A DNA stretch of 64,000 nt from Exophiala sp. HKRS030 (Eukaryota > Ascomycota > Eurotiomycetes > Chaetothyriales > Herpotrichiellaceae). Location of the stretch: positions 1,922,001 through 1,986,000 of the forward strand of contig JAHWDD010000008.1 in NCBI GenBank assembly GCA_023897205.1, written 5' to 3'. The position numbers and the translations under genes are program-made. Under the pieces are notes generated by a model. That model ran no database searches and was not told the origin of the DNA. It worked only from the letters and a program-made list of their open reading frames with translations. Position 1 is the first letter of the stretch; the number at the start of each line of letters is the position of its first letter. Shown here one piece after another: positions 36,629 through 47,591 of this stretch.

Positions 36629-37329
36629 ACTGGATGGTAAACAGAGTATAGATTGTTTTGTGGGAAAGGTGTACAGATGTGTGGCACAATAGACAGTATT
36701 TGGTTACAGGTGGATAAACAGATGGATGACGAGCAGGAAAAAGTACACGAGAGCATTCACTCTAAGTACAAATATTCGATCGGGGCAATCATCAGAAATC
36801 CAAAGCCTTCTCGACGTCACAGGCACCTTACCATGATTTTCATCTCGCAAACCATTTGTGTGTGCAGCATTATCCACAGGAACCCACTGACTCTGCAACC
36901 ATCAATGACCTTATTGCGTGCCGCAAGGCAAATGCCATCATTGCATGGCGAGATTTTGTGGGGTTGAATCTTCGAGAGTATCCTGGAAGATTGAGACAGG
37001 GAGGGGTCAGGAGAGTGGTCGTGGTAAGGGTTTGATGACGGTCGTACGTCATAAGGTAGGCACGGTTGGAGTTTGCCGGCTGGATGGGACACGTGATGAT
37101 TATAGAAATGCTCCAAGGACAAGCCGGTATCATGAATCCGAGCCAATCATGGAAGACGTGTACCTGGCAACGGTGCGGACGTGGTTGTGTCAGTTTACTT
37201 CATCTTCGAGATAGGGCGTCCGACGCAGAGAGGAACAACGGTTCGCTACCATAAGATTCAGGCAATAGTGCACACTGCGGAGTCGGCCACAAACATTTCA
37301 CTCTCATGTTGGGAAGTATTTCTCCTCCA
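36629..37329. other. spacer, no gene seen
   Basis: Promoter of the small conserved gene at its left and 3' flank of the secreted-protein gene at its right. The overlapping ORFs on both strands lack support. Confidence 0.5.
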
Positions 37330-38115
37330 CTAATTCGAGTATTGGATGTCTACGTCGTCGATACAAAACTCCCAGTCCATCGTGGTGCCAGCATTGTAGA
37401 AATCTGCCCAGACTTCGACGCGAGATAGATTGTCCCACTTGTGATGTGTGAAATCTTCCATGTTGACGACTAGCACGTCGTGAAATCCGGCTGGAAAATC
37501 AACGCTCCATGACAACGGCGGTTCGACTTGAGCTATTGAATCTGGTGGTGGCGTGCGATGTCCACGAAGATTCACGGCGACATGGTTGATCGGGAAATTT
37601 AGAGGCTTGATCTTGATAGCATGAAGCGTGAAGGTTCCATTTCCCTCACTCCTACGGAAGGAAGGTAAGGATTCAGGCTCCAAATCCTCCTCAGACGAAG
37701 AAATGCCCAGATCGAAATTATACCGACTGCCGTGTAGAGCGTTAGGCTCAGATACTGCACAGTTTAGATCACACTCCGAGATCAAACCCTTGAACCGCGG
37801 ATGAGTTGGTTTGAAAGGATAGAAGCCTTCGAAGATGAGGCCGTTGTAAAGTTGCAAAAGCTCTCCCCAGCCTTGTGGCGTCGGAATATCATCGAACTGG
37901 TCTGGTCAGCCAAACTCCTTCCATATCCTCACTGTCGGATAGCTGACCTGCAGACTGCGCACCGAGGGTTCAATGCTCGATGACTCGACCATCGTTTGTT
38001 GAGTTTGTGCAGAGACAGTGTTGAAGAGTACTCCAACCACAAAACATAGCATGACCACCGCGTGTAGGCGGAACAGCCTCAACACGACTGGCTGTCTCTT
38101 GTCCGAGAGACACAT
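37330..38115 (-). CDS. putative secreted beta-sandwich-like protein of unknown function
   Basis: Exon 1 (37948-38115) and exon 2 (37330-37896) give 244 residues. The 51-bp intron (GTCAGC..ACCAG, branch GGCTGAC) is a multiple of three and carries one in-frame TGA, so it could be mistaken for a read-through stop. The N-terminus has a signal-anchor-like hydrophobic stretch (VVMLCFVVGVLFNTVSA) that could be cleaved after SA. The mature part begins near FDDIPTPQGW and ends with DWEFCIDDVDIQYSN. The alternating aromatic/polar pattern and the FDD..CIDDVDI frame suggest an all-beta extracellular fold as in some fungal lectin-like proteins. I do not recognise the family. An upstream in-frame ATG at 38217 is also possible. 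It sits just outside the exporter gene, so cluster membership is uncertain. Confidence 0.65.
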
Positions 38116-38994
38116 GATCGTGATTGCAGTGCCTGCGCCCACGAGATCGTTCCAGGATAGATGTATGATAGCCGTGGTCAAGAATGCAATCCGGTAGACA
38201 ATAGATTGAATAATCATTTCTCGGTTTCAGTATGGTGGACAACCCTCGGCGATTCTCCCCTGGGGTCTGCTGTCTGTGGCGGAGACTCTGCCACCCATAG
38301 CCTGACACTTGCTATTGTCTCAGAATGGCGAGAGTCCTGAGTGTCTTGTGGAAATACTGGATATTTAAAATCGCTGCATAGTAGGTAGTGAGTATGTTTC
38401 TGAACAGGAAGGTCTGGGCATGTTAAACTTACGTGTAGTCACGTGACAGGTTTGGCCTGAATCCTGCTGCGAGGCTCTCTTCGGCCGACTTTTTGAGTTG
38501 GATGTCTGTGCGCTCTGGGTCATGACCACACGGCCCGGGCCTGGTTCGTAAGAGAGGGCGGTGTTAAATACTTGGAGATTTACGCTCCTGTTAAACCACT
38601 TAAAATAAGAAATGAGATGTTTTCCGAGGATAGGTTAGGTGGAGAGCGGTCTCAGCGTGGGGGAGGTGAATATTAAGTATACTCAGTAAGACTATACGAA
38701 GATGTCTTAGCAATCCGGCAATCAACTAATAAACGAATCAAAAACGTGGCGATTAATTCCTCAATCAGTCACTAACTCCTCATTAACCAATCAAATAGGC
38801 TTGAGGTTGATCGGATTGCTTGTTTGGTACTGTGGTGGCACCACAATCGCTCTCAAGTTGGATATTGATCCCGTACCCACACGATTTGGATCACAGCTTA
38901 CGATAGATCCGTACGATACGAGACGTCTCTGAGAATGAACTCGCATATACGCAAAACTATCGGACAGCTGGTAAGAATGATAGCCTCAAGGCAA
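38116..38994. other. spacer at left edge of the biosynthetic cluster
   Basis: Promoter of the secreted-protein gene at its left and 3' flank of the exporter gene at its right. The region 38690-38800 is AT-rich. No gene seen. Confidence 0.5.
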
Positions 38995-40935
38995 TCATGC
39001 TTTAACCTCGTCGGTCGCAGATGGCGAATTGATCGGAGGCTTTGCATTCGGCGCGGGCTCCTTGATGGACCTCCACTCTGCCGCAAAGGCAGTGATGAAA
39101 GCAGCGCCACCCATCGCAGTAGTGAATGCCCATGCGTCTTTGAGACCAATCATGTACGAGGCAATAACAGCCGCGAGGTCTTGAGGGTTTGGGAACGCTT
39201 GGCGTAGTCCAGTAGCACCTGCAGTGAGCACGAGCGCAGGGGTGACAACAGAGTTGCCGACGGGGAGGGTGTCGATGAGGCGATTGTTGAGAATGGCCTG
39301 ACCAGTCGACACACCGAAACCTCCGCCAACAAATTGGGCAACTGTTGTGATATCTTAGCTTTCTGCATGTCAAGGACCTGTAAGCGATCAAGACTTACAC
39401 ATCACGATCCCCACAGTCACAGACAAATCTTGTGGCTTTGAGATCCTCTGCGCAACCATGGCCGGAAGCTGAATGACGATTCCCTGCCCAACACCTGCAA
39501 TGATTTGGTATCCAATCCAATACCCAGCTGACGAACTTGGATTCAAAGTGTAGTATAGACCAGATCCAACCGTGGTCAAGATGCCACCTACCCAAAGGAA
39601 AGGCTGATAGTGTCCAACCTTTCCCAGTGCGATGGAAGAGCAGAGACTTGCGAGGGCTTTGGAAGCGGACATTAGTAAAATTGCCCTGAAAAGAAGATCT
39701 GATTATTCCATACAGAAGGATAGCACGCTAGGAATTGTACGCACACCACTGTTCGATGGCGAGACCCCTTGGACAGCCTGAAAGTAAATGGGAAGGGTGT
39801 ACGTTCGGGAGACCCCACCGGCGTTGGAACTGGGGACACAAAAAGGTCAGTCTCAATACACACACAATCGAGCTTATTGAGCTTACAAGAAGCTGTAAAT
39901 GGCACATGCTGCGATAGTACGACTCTTCAAGAGTCGCTTTGGAATCAAAGCAGTCTCGCCCTGTATCCACTCGGCGACAACAAAGGCGATGACAAGCAGC
40001 CAGAAACCAACAAGCAGGCCAATAGAGAGGCTAGAGTTCCAGGCGTTCTCTACACCACCATCCTGCAGCACAATCAGCAAGCAAATCCAGGCACCAAGCC
40101 CCAGAACAACTCCCAAAGCATCAAACTCGCGAGGGTATTGTCTCCATGGTGGAGCTTTGGCAGACCGCGATTGTGGTGGTGTGCTGAAGAGAAAAAGGAT
40201 GATGAGGAACGTTACGCCTCCAATGGGCAAGTTGATCCAGAAGCACCATCTCCAGGTAAGATCTCGGGTGAACACTCCACCAAGCACAGGGCCCAAGACG
40301 GATACACAAGCCCAAAGGGCGCCAAAAAGTCCCATAACCGTGGATAGGAGCGAGGGTTGCAAAACGAATGCGACGATGATATAGCATCCTGAGGTGAGAC
40401 CCGCGCCACCGAGACCCTGCAGTGCACGGCCAGCAATGAGGGCCACGCTATTGGGAGCTAGAGCGGCTACGAGACTTCCAATCTCGAAAGTGAAGATGCA
40501 GGAAAGGAAGACAATCTTCTGCGGAAAGTATTTGTATGCCTTGCTCCAGACACCTTGAAACATGGCCAGGCACATGAGGAACGCGGAGCCATACCATCCG
40601 ACCTGGTCGACACTGTGAAAATCCGTGGTGATGGTCGGGATTGCGGTGGCTATGATGCTCTATTGGAGGATTATTGTTAGCTTGCTACTACTGACTGCCC
40701 AAGAGAAGACAAGATGTCTACTTCGTACCACGTCGAGGGCAACAATGAACATGGCGAGCATCAAGGCAACGACTAGGATCGCTTGTCTGAGTGGACCTGG
40801 GTACGACGTCGCCGTTGCTGGGGTTGTGGGTGCTTTTGACGTTGCCTGTGATTGCGTTTCTGCATCCGCAGTGGCTTCCTTGCCCTCGAGAGTGTGATCG
40901 TTCGGAGACGACGCATCGTGGGATTGGCGTCTCAT
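38995..40935 (-). CDS. MFS efflux transporter of the polyketide cluster
   Basis: Five minus-strand exons, 40729-40935, 39887-40659, 39741-39829, 39399-39698 and 38995-39341, give 571 residues; the total length is divisible by three. The third intron (39699-39740, 42 bp) is the least certain. The first ~45 residues are hydrophilic and cytoplasmic. About 14 hydrophobic spans follow, with the motif SIIATAIPTI after TM1, the GRALQGLGGAGLTSG stretch in TM4-5 and WRWCFWINLPIG at TM6, as in the DHA2 drug:H+ antiporter group (TRI12-like efflux pumps). Role by family: plasma-membrane export of the cluster product and possibly self-protection. It lies at the left edge of the cluster and is co-oriented with the FAD monooxygenase gene, 681 bp away. 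Confidence 0.85.
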
Positions 40936-41616
40936 GGGAGAATCTGTCAGGAGTCGCTCAGCCAGAAACTCACCCGATGATCAAAAGAAATGCTGAGTGC
41001 CGAATGGTACCTTCTGCCATGATGACATCAAACAGTCCTTCCGCGCTGATAAGCCAAAAAATCCCCAAATGTACTCAATATATAGAGCGGCTGTGGTGGA
41101 AAGTGATTTAGGTGCAGGGGCCGCAAGTGGTCAGAGGAGGTGATGGCTTCTTTAAGGCCATGTTTGGCAGACCACTGATTTGCGTGCTTCGGCGAAAAGG
41201 CGCGAAATATGAATCCGGGGTGTTTTGGCACCGTCCACAGGTTTCGACGGAGGGGGTCCACTGCCAAGTTTTAGTGAGGACGCCTTCATGCTTAGCCTCG
41301 TTTTATGTATCCACTGTTAAGCCATGCTACTCGTCCTTAGGCTGAGGATAAGGATAGCGCGGATGTAACTCAACGTGCAGGATACTTATAAGGGGACCTA
41401 AGCGATGTGCCAAAGGGGATGCCACAGATGCTTAGCTACCTTATACCTTATCTGAGGGGAAAGTGGGGCTCGGTGGCGGTGCGGCCCGGTGGCTAAATTG
41501 GCGAGGCTTGGAAGTCACGTGTGTATATCGCTGCTACAACCGCAACAACAACTTCTATACTGTTCACTTTTATCTTCTCACCCAAGGGTTTCTACTTGTC
41601 TTTTATATTATATTGA
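40936..41616. other. spacer, exporter promoter and monooxygenase 3' flank
   Basis: Contains the exporter upstream region. A GC-rich stretch at 41468-41505 has several CGG/CCG triplets that could serve a Zn2Cys6 protein, but no clear palindrome was found. Confidence 0.4.
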
Positions 41617-43058
41617 TTAGTAGCACGAGTAATTAGATTCAAGATACCTCTCTCGGCAACTCCAATTTGTGGGACAAAACAGTTCGGTCCTCAAGACTTC
41701 CGCAGAGACTACCTCCTGTACCAAGGTCGTGCACAGCCCTCCTCGTCTCCCCAAGCAATCGTAACTAAACAGCATCTTATTCACACACGCTCGCGTAAAG
41801 TCCGGAAGTGCCTCCTCAGGCAGATATCCTCTTACCATTGCCTGTGTCTCCCTACTGAGTTCATACTCCACTCCCATCGTCCGACTCAAAAGCTGCACTG
41901 CACTCGCCCTCGGTCTCCGCACGCCATCCCACACCTTTAACCTTCCCGTCACCTCTCGCACATCCTTGACGCCCTCTATGACCACCCCTAGAGCTCCTGC
42001 ATCCTCAATCGCCATCCCCGCGCCGTTGCCAAGGGTCGGAAGCATTGGGTGCGCAGCGTCGCCGAGGACGACGAGGCGGTCCTTGTAGTACGCAGGCAGA
42101 GGGTCGCGGTCCGCAACTTTCCAGAGGTACATGTCGTCTTCATTACAGTAGTCGAGCATTCTGTGGAGAGAAGGGTGGAAACTCTGGATGCGGTCGCGGG
42201 CAACTTGTTTGGGCGTCTGCGTTTTCCACTTCTGTTCGTTGGCAGCGAGGTCGTTGACGGCGGCGTAGAAGCCCAAGTTTTGGAGGACATTGCTATAAAG
42301 AGCGGCCGATGTCAGTGGAGGCTAGTTCAAGTTGACTCGTGTGACTTACTCCCGACATGGGTATCGCAGAATCATCTGATCTCGTCTTGTCCCAAAACTT
42401 ACGGAGGTTCCATGGGGCGCAAGCTCCATAAACTCCCTTAATTCCCTATCCTCCACGAGTGCCTTGGTCGGCACGCAAACCCGCACATTGCTTATTCCGC
42501 TCAGCTTCGCAGGCCTCTCTTCTCCGTCTTTCACAATCGCTTTGTGGGCTTTCGATTTCACGCCGTCCGCCGCAACTATGAAATCCGCCCTCAACACCTC
42601 CCATTGTGCAATGTAATCGAGCCCGCCGAGTCAAAATTCACTGCCGAAACTCCCTCTACAATTTCCACTGGCACACCGACACCCTCATTTGTGGTGGCCA
42701 GATCCCTTAGGCAGTTGTGCAGATCCACACGGTGCACAGTCATCCATGGCGCCCCGTATTCGTTCTCGAGATTGGCTAACGATGACCGCCATACGACTTG
42801 GAATGGCCGCTGAGCTGGTGCTGCTTGGATGATTACCTCTTCGGTGCAGTGGACCATACGAGCCCTCTTAAAGTCGACCCCGAGGCTTCGTAGGACCGTA
42901 TTTGCATTGGGGGATATACTTACGGCGAAGCCGACCTCGCGCTTATTGCTGTACTTTTCCAGGACGATGACTTTATGGCCGGCTTGACGGAGTGCTACTG
43001 CAGCAGCTAGGCCTCCGATGCCCGCCCCGACGATTATCACGGTCAGTTGGAGAGACAT
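41617..43058 (-). CDS. FAD-dependent monooxygenase of the cluster (one frame break)
   Basis: Minus strand: a coding block from 43058 to 42350, a 57-bp intron (42293-42349, GTAAGT..TATAG) and exon 41617-42292. In the first block the frame changes at the CCC/GGG run 42600-42602; one added base gives 461 residues. Motifs are all present: the dinucleotide-binding GAGIGG at residues 11-16, the DG motif ADFIVAADGVKSK, and the GD motif GDAAHPMLPTLGNGAG near residue 313. This is the salicylate-hydroxylase/UbiH-like group A flavoprotein family, which uses NAD(P)H and O2 to hydroxylate or epoxidise. An alternative intron ending at the break would delete a strand just before the DG motif, so I prefer a one-base deletion. 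The gene diverges from the P450 gene over a 357-bp promoter. It is probably a tailoring oxidase. Confidence 0.75.
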
Positions 43059-43415
43059 TTTGAAGACTGGTCGAGTGGTATAGAATAAGGCAGAACTAAG
43101 ATTGGCAAGCTAACCGTATGTATATAAACCTACCGCTGACTTGTGGATTCGTTAAGACAATTAAGCCTTGGTTCAGGCCCACAATCGGGAGCCTTGAAGC
43201 GTGACCATGATTAGACGGCAAAAACATCTCAACTCTTTCTTTCCAGGCCTCTCCAGCGCTCCGGCGATATTCAGCATGGCCGAAAGCACGCCCTGAACAC
43301 CGCGTTAGGCAGCCAGTGATGGTCCATCTTCGGCGATTTCGGAGTTTGCAAGTAGGTAGGCTACGCTAGGCTTTCAAGTTCTCCTATATGGATAAATTAG
43401 CAACACCGATCGACA
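43059..43415. other. divergent promoter of FAD monooxygenase and P450 genes
   Basis: This 357-bp spacer drives both oxidase genes. It has a TATATAA-like site near 43122 toward the monooxygenase and CGG/CCG triplets at 43262-43285 that could bind the cluster Zn2Cys6 regulator, though with no clean palindrome. Confidence 0.5.
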
Positions 43416-45295
43416 ATGAACCTTCAGTGCATCATTGTCGCATTGAACATGTTTAACCACTTGTTTCTAGCTTGCGTTGTTGCAGGCGTCATCTGGTTTC
43501 TCGCGACACCTTTGCGGACAGGACTATGGCGCTTTCCGGGACCATGGTGGCGTCGGTATACAGGTAGCCAATATCACAATCCTGCTGATGCCTTGCCAGA
43601 TGAGGTCTAACATGTTACTAGATCTATTTCAAGTGCTCGACACATACCACGAGCGAACACGTCTGGCCATTGGGCGCCTGCACATGGAGTACGGCCCTGT
43701 GGTCCAAATTGGTCCACGCACCCTCACTTTCTCCGACCCAGCAATGATTGAACAAGTGTATAGCAACAGGTCACCACTTCCCAAAGTATGTGATTGCAGA
43801 CTGCCTGTACCCATGAGCCATCGCTAAGTCAGAGCAATGTTCTCTCAGAGCCATCACTTTCAGCCGTTGCGACATGAGCTCAACGGCGTTGTTTATCCGA
43901 ATATCTTGGCCATGGAGAGTACCAAAGATCATGCGGCTATCAAACGGCCGATTGCGGGCATATATTCCATGTCCAACGTCACAAAGTCGGAACGCTTCAT
44001 CGACGAGTGTGTCCTTCAGTTTGTCCACCAGCTCGACCAGGAGTTTAACGGCAAAGGAAAGACGCTACCCGTCTACCAATGGGCGCACTTTTGTGGGCAG
44101 AAGCACATACTCGCTCTGATAATTGATCGCTAACGTGCCTACACAGTTGCGTATGACACGGTCATGAAGATCACCGCATCCGTGGACTTCGGACTCATTC
44201 GAGGTGAAGCTGATCGAGAGGGCATGTTCAGGGGCATGCATGAAGCTCAAAAATTCCGGGCCATGGTAGGTTGCACGTGGAAGAAAGTGACGCTTGCAGT
44301 TCGCTGACGGCATACAACCGTGCAGGGCGTCTGCATGCCTTGGATGTACGCAGTTCTGAAGAGGAGTCCACTGGTCAGGGTGATGGTCAACCGCATGGGC
44401 TCCTTCCCACGCCGAGCACGCGAACTCATCCAAAGTAGGAGGGCGAAGGGAGTAACAACGACAAAGAGCAACGACCGTGAGGACCTCCTGGACCAGCTCC
44501 TGGAGACGAAAGAAAAGTTTCCAGAGACCGTCGATGAGCTTGTCCTACACGGCTACGCCACGACGCCGCTCTTCGCTGGTGGCGAATCGGTCGCCGCCAT
44601 CATCACAGCCGTGGTCTACTTCGTCGGCAAACACCCCTCTGTTGCCGCCAAACTGCACGCCGAACTGCAATCCTCCGGCCTCCAGATGCCGCCGCTCTGG
44701 GTCGAGATCCAGAAAATGCCCTATCTCGACGTAGTCATCCGCGAAACTTTTCGCTGCCTTTCCCTCGGCGCAGCGCTCTCCCGCCGTGCGATCCCACCAG
44801 GTCGTGCGTTCATCCTCAACGACGGCCGCCGTGTGCCATCTGGCACGGCCGTCGCTATTTTAGGCTGGACGACCCAATTCAACCAAGACGTCTACGGCGT
44901 GGACGCGCACCAGTTCCGACCGGAGCGGTGGCTCATCATGCCCACGGAGAGCCCGGACGAGTATGCGGAGCGGCTGCGCTGGATGAAAAAGGCGGACTTG
45001 ACCTGGGGCGCAGGTGACCGTGCCTGTATGGGGAAAAATATTGCGCGGTGTGAGATGTACAAGCTCGTCGCGACGCTGTATTCCATGTTCGATGTGAGTG
45101 GGGCTTTTCTTTTTGTTTTCGTGCCCGAGCAAACGACGGTGCGGATCGGACTGACCCTTTGGACAGATTCAACTCGTGGACCCGGCGAAGGAATGGAAGA
45201 TCAGGGAGGCTCTGGGCGTGAAGCCGGAAGGTGTGGAGGCGACGCTTAGTCTCAGACCGGGTGCGAGTCTCGATCGTATTCGAGCAACGAAGTAA
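43416..45295 (+). CDS. cytochrome P450 of the cluster
   Basis: Six exons, 43416-43563, 43622-43785, 43849-44092, 44147-44265, 44326-45093 and 45167-45295, give 523 residues with consistent phases. An N-terminal membrane anchor (LFLACVVAGVIWFLATPL) is followed by a proline-rich hinge RFPGPWW. The K-helix ETFR is at ~365-368. The heme-binding loop WGAGDRACMGK has its Cys ligand at ~459; a Trp stands where Phe is usual. The I-helix reads FAGGESVAAII, with Ser in place of the usual Thr after the acidic residue. Closest in pattern to the fungal CYP families of benzoate-hydroxylase/pisatin-demethylase type. Expected role: ER-bound hydroxylation or oxidation of the released polyketide. It converges on the enoyl reductase gene, 108 bp away. 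Confidence 0.88.
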
Positions 45296-45403
45296 GAGAT
45301 GACTCCTGCTGTTGTTCTAGGCGACATGAAACACCGCAACAGAAATATATATTAAAGAAGACATGTGAAATTCGATAGATAAAAAACCACTAACCGGCCA
45401 ACC

Positions 45404-46597
45404 TCACAACACACTTCTCCCCCTGAGTTCCCCCTTCCTCACCATCTCCATCCCCACCAACACCTGCTCCAACCCGCCTTCCAGTAGCCTGATAGGGTGA
45501 TGTTTCAAGCGTCCCTCATCAAGTAACCGCTGCGCCACCGCCCACAGCCTCTCCCCGTACGCCAGATCGTCCTTGCTCGGTGGCCGTGCGTATGGTTCCG
45601 GCCACGTGGACCCCTCACCGAAGAGGGAAGGTCCTAAAACCCAGTCCGTCTTGACCGTGGCGCGCGTGGCGACTCTCTGTTCGAAGGGATCAAGGGAGAC
45701 GTATTTGCCTCCTGCCCGACCCAGGGCCGCGAAGCAGAAGGCGGTGGATTCGACCGTTGTGATGCAGTCGAGCGCGTAGCGCAGGTTGTTTTTAGTATAG
45801 GACTTCTACGCAAGCATGAGGCGAGAACTTGGAGACAGCTAGAAGGCAGGGATATCATTCTGCTTACTATCTGACTCGCACAATCTGGTTCATGGTAGTC
45901 AAAGACGGCCTCGGCGCCGTAAGATTTCACCCGTTCTGTATGTACGGGCGAGCAGGCCGTGATTGGTCTCATGTTGATACTAGATGAATCAGTCAGGGCC
46001 CGCAATTTCGTCGATGTCAGGAGGGTCCTAGTGTTGGTCTCACAGTTTGAGCAGCTGTATGGCAATGGTCGCCGTCGCGGTGCCGCCGCCGTACACGAGA
46101 ACGTGCGCCGGCTTCTGCACGGGGGCATCTGGAAGCGGCAGACCGAGACGGTTCAAAGCCAGTCCGGCGGTGCCGATCGCAGCGCTGAAGGTCGCACCGC
46201 CTTCAGTAGTGACGGAGGCAGGCAGCTTCAACCAGAAAGGCCCCGTAGGAATGTTGTACTCTCCAAACGCAGCACGGTAGGGTCTCCTGGCGTTCATTTC
46301 GTACTGGGCGCCGCACACCCGGTCACCAATCTCGATGCCAGTGACGGCTGGTCCGCGAGCAACGACGGTGCCCGCGTAGTCAGCGCCGAGCATAGCACCT
46401 GGGGTGACAAAGTCGCCGCGCATCTTGGTGTCGCTGGGATTGAGGGACAAAGCCTCGGTGCGGACCATGAATTCATCCTTTTGCAGCGGAGGTAAAGGGG
46501 TATCCTCGCGAATGCACACGTGGTCTCCTGCCTCCACGATTATCGCACGCTGGGTCGCTGGTGGCGTGAAGCCAGTCTCAATACCAATTGATCCCAT
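45404..46597 (-). CDS. trans-acting enoyl reductase for the PKS (LovC-like)
   Basis: Exons 46044-46597, 45868-45979 and 45404-45805 give 355 residues, the usual length for this family; the introns are 64 and 62 bp. It is a medium-chain dehydrogenase/reductase without the zinc-ligand pattern. An N-terminal GroES-like half has [12 protein letters not shown] and IGDRVCGA, and the NADPH-binding loop [18 protein letters not shown] lies at ~167-183. A conserved C-terminal [19 protein letters not shown] segment follows. Family role: it docks on a highly reducing PKS whose own ER is dead and reduces selected enoyl intermediates. The PKS here lacks a working ER, so the two should act together. It shares a 1-kb divergent promoter region with the serine hydrolase gene. 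Confidence 0.9.
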
Positions 46598-46838
46598 TTT
46601 GGCACTTTCCCAAGATCATGAATGGTGTTCGCGCGTCTTTGGCACTGAAGGAGCGATGTCACAAGAAGCGAAGGGTCTTGTATCCATTTGACCAGTATAA
46701 GGTGACAGATATAATAAGTTGAAATGCGCCTATACTAGGTAATTTGTCTCTGTCATTGAAAAATTCCTTACCATAGCCATACTGACTTGGGGCATGATTA
46801 GTCGGCGATGTAGCAATCTATTGATGAGAAGGTGTGTA

Positions 46839-46898
46839 CCGTTGGCGATAGTTACTAGTGTGGCCAAAACCCCGTATCGCCGATTTTGTGATTTTTCG
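46839..46898 (-). repeat. left arm of imperfect inverted repeat
   Basis: Its reverse complement matches 47325-47384 over 60 bp without gaps at roughly 80% identity, many differences being transitions. It could be a remnant of a small inverted-repeat transposon. Confidence 0.8.
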
Positions 46899-47324
46899 AT
46901 TATGCCGTAACCCCTTGTTAACCCTGTAGATTTTATATCTCCCACTAAAATCCACACAGCGAGAGCATATATGTATTCAAGTTTGGGTGTATAGTGCTGT
47001 TAGTATCGGTATATGATTACTTACCGGAAAACAGTTCTCCTATAGTAGCCTCGACTGAACGCGGCTTTAATCAATGAAAAAGAAGCAGTAGTTGTCGCTC
47101 AACAGCGTATACAAGTGCTGTATGGATGTATCCGTTCCGAGGCGCATTGTTACGCAACGAAGTGTGTGTATGACTTGTATAATTGATGCCACGTCTTCTG
47201 GAGCGTCCGAAATGGGCAACTATCTGGATGCAATATAATTACGTGATTGGCATTGCTGCAGGCAGGCATACTGAAGTACTCCGTGCTCCGTAGTGCCTGT
47301 AACACGCATGCAGCCAAGCAAATC

Positions 47325-47384
47325 CGCAAAATCGAAAAATCGGCGCTACGGCGTTTGGGTTACGCTAGTAACCATCGCCAACGG
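47325..47384 (+). repeat. right arm of imperfect inverted repeat
   Basis: Pairs with 46839-46898. The longest shared blocks are CTAGTAAC and ATCGCCAACGG. The 426 bp between the arms shows no ORF resembling a transposase. Confidence 0.8.
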
Positions 47385-47591
47385 GAAGGTGTGGGGACCG
47401 CTTTGGGCCTCAGACAGCCTTTCGGTGTTTTTAGGCTTTCTTCGGACAATCATCTGCAGCATCTTGCACCCACCTTGTGATGACGCGAGATATGGGATTT
47501 CAAGGTTCCCGGGACAAACGGTTCCAAACGCCTTCATGGTAAGTACCGACAACCTGTGTGTTAGGTACGAAGAAGCAGACCAGCAACCACA

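Larger units (their letters stand above)
46598..47591. other. divergent promoter of enoyl reductase and hydrolase genes, with repeat arms
   Basis: This 1-kb spacer drives both genes. It contains a pair of inverted 60-bp repeat arms (listed separately) about 430 bp apart, a TACTCCGTA-like pair near 47276-47292 and a TATAATTACGTGAT stretch near 47235. No gene is supported; the ORFs covering the arms arise from the repeat. Confidence 0.5.
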
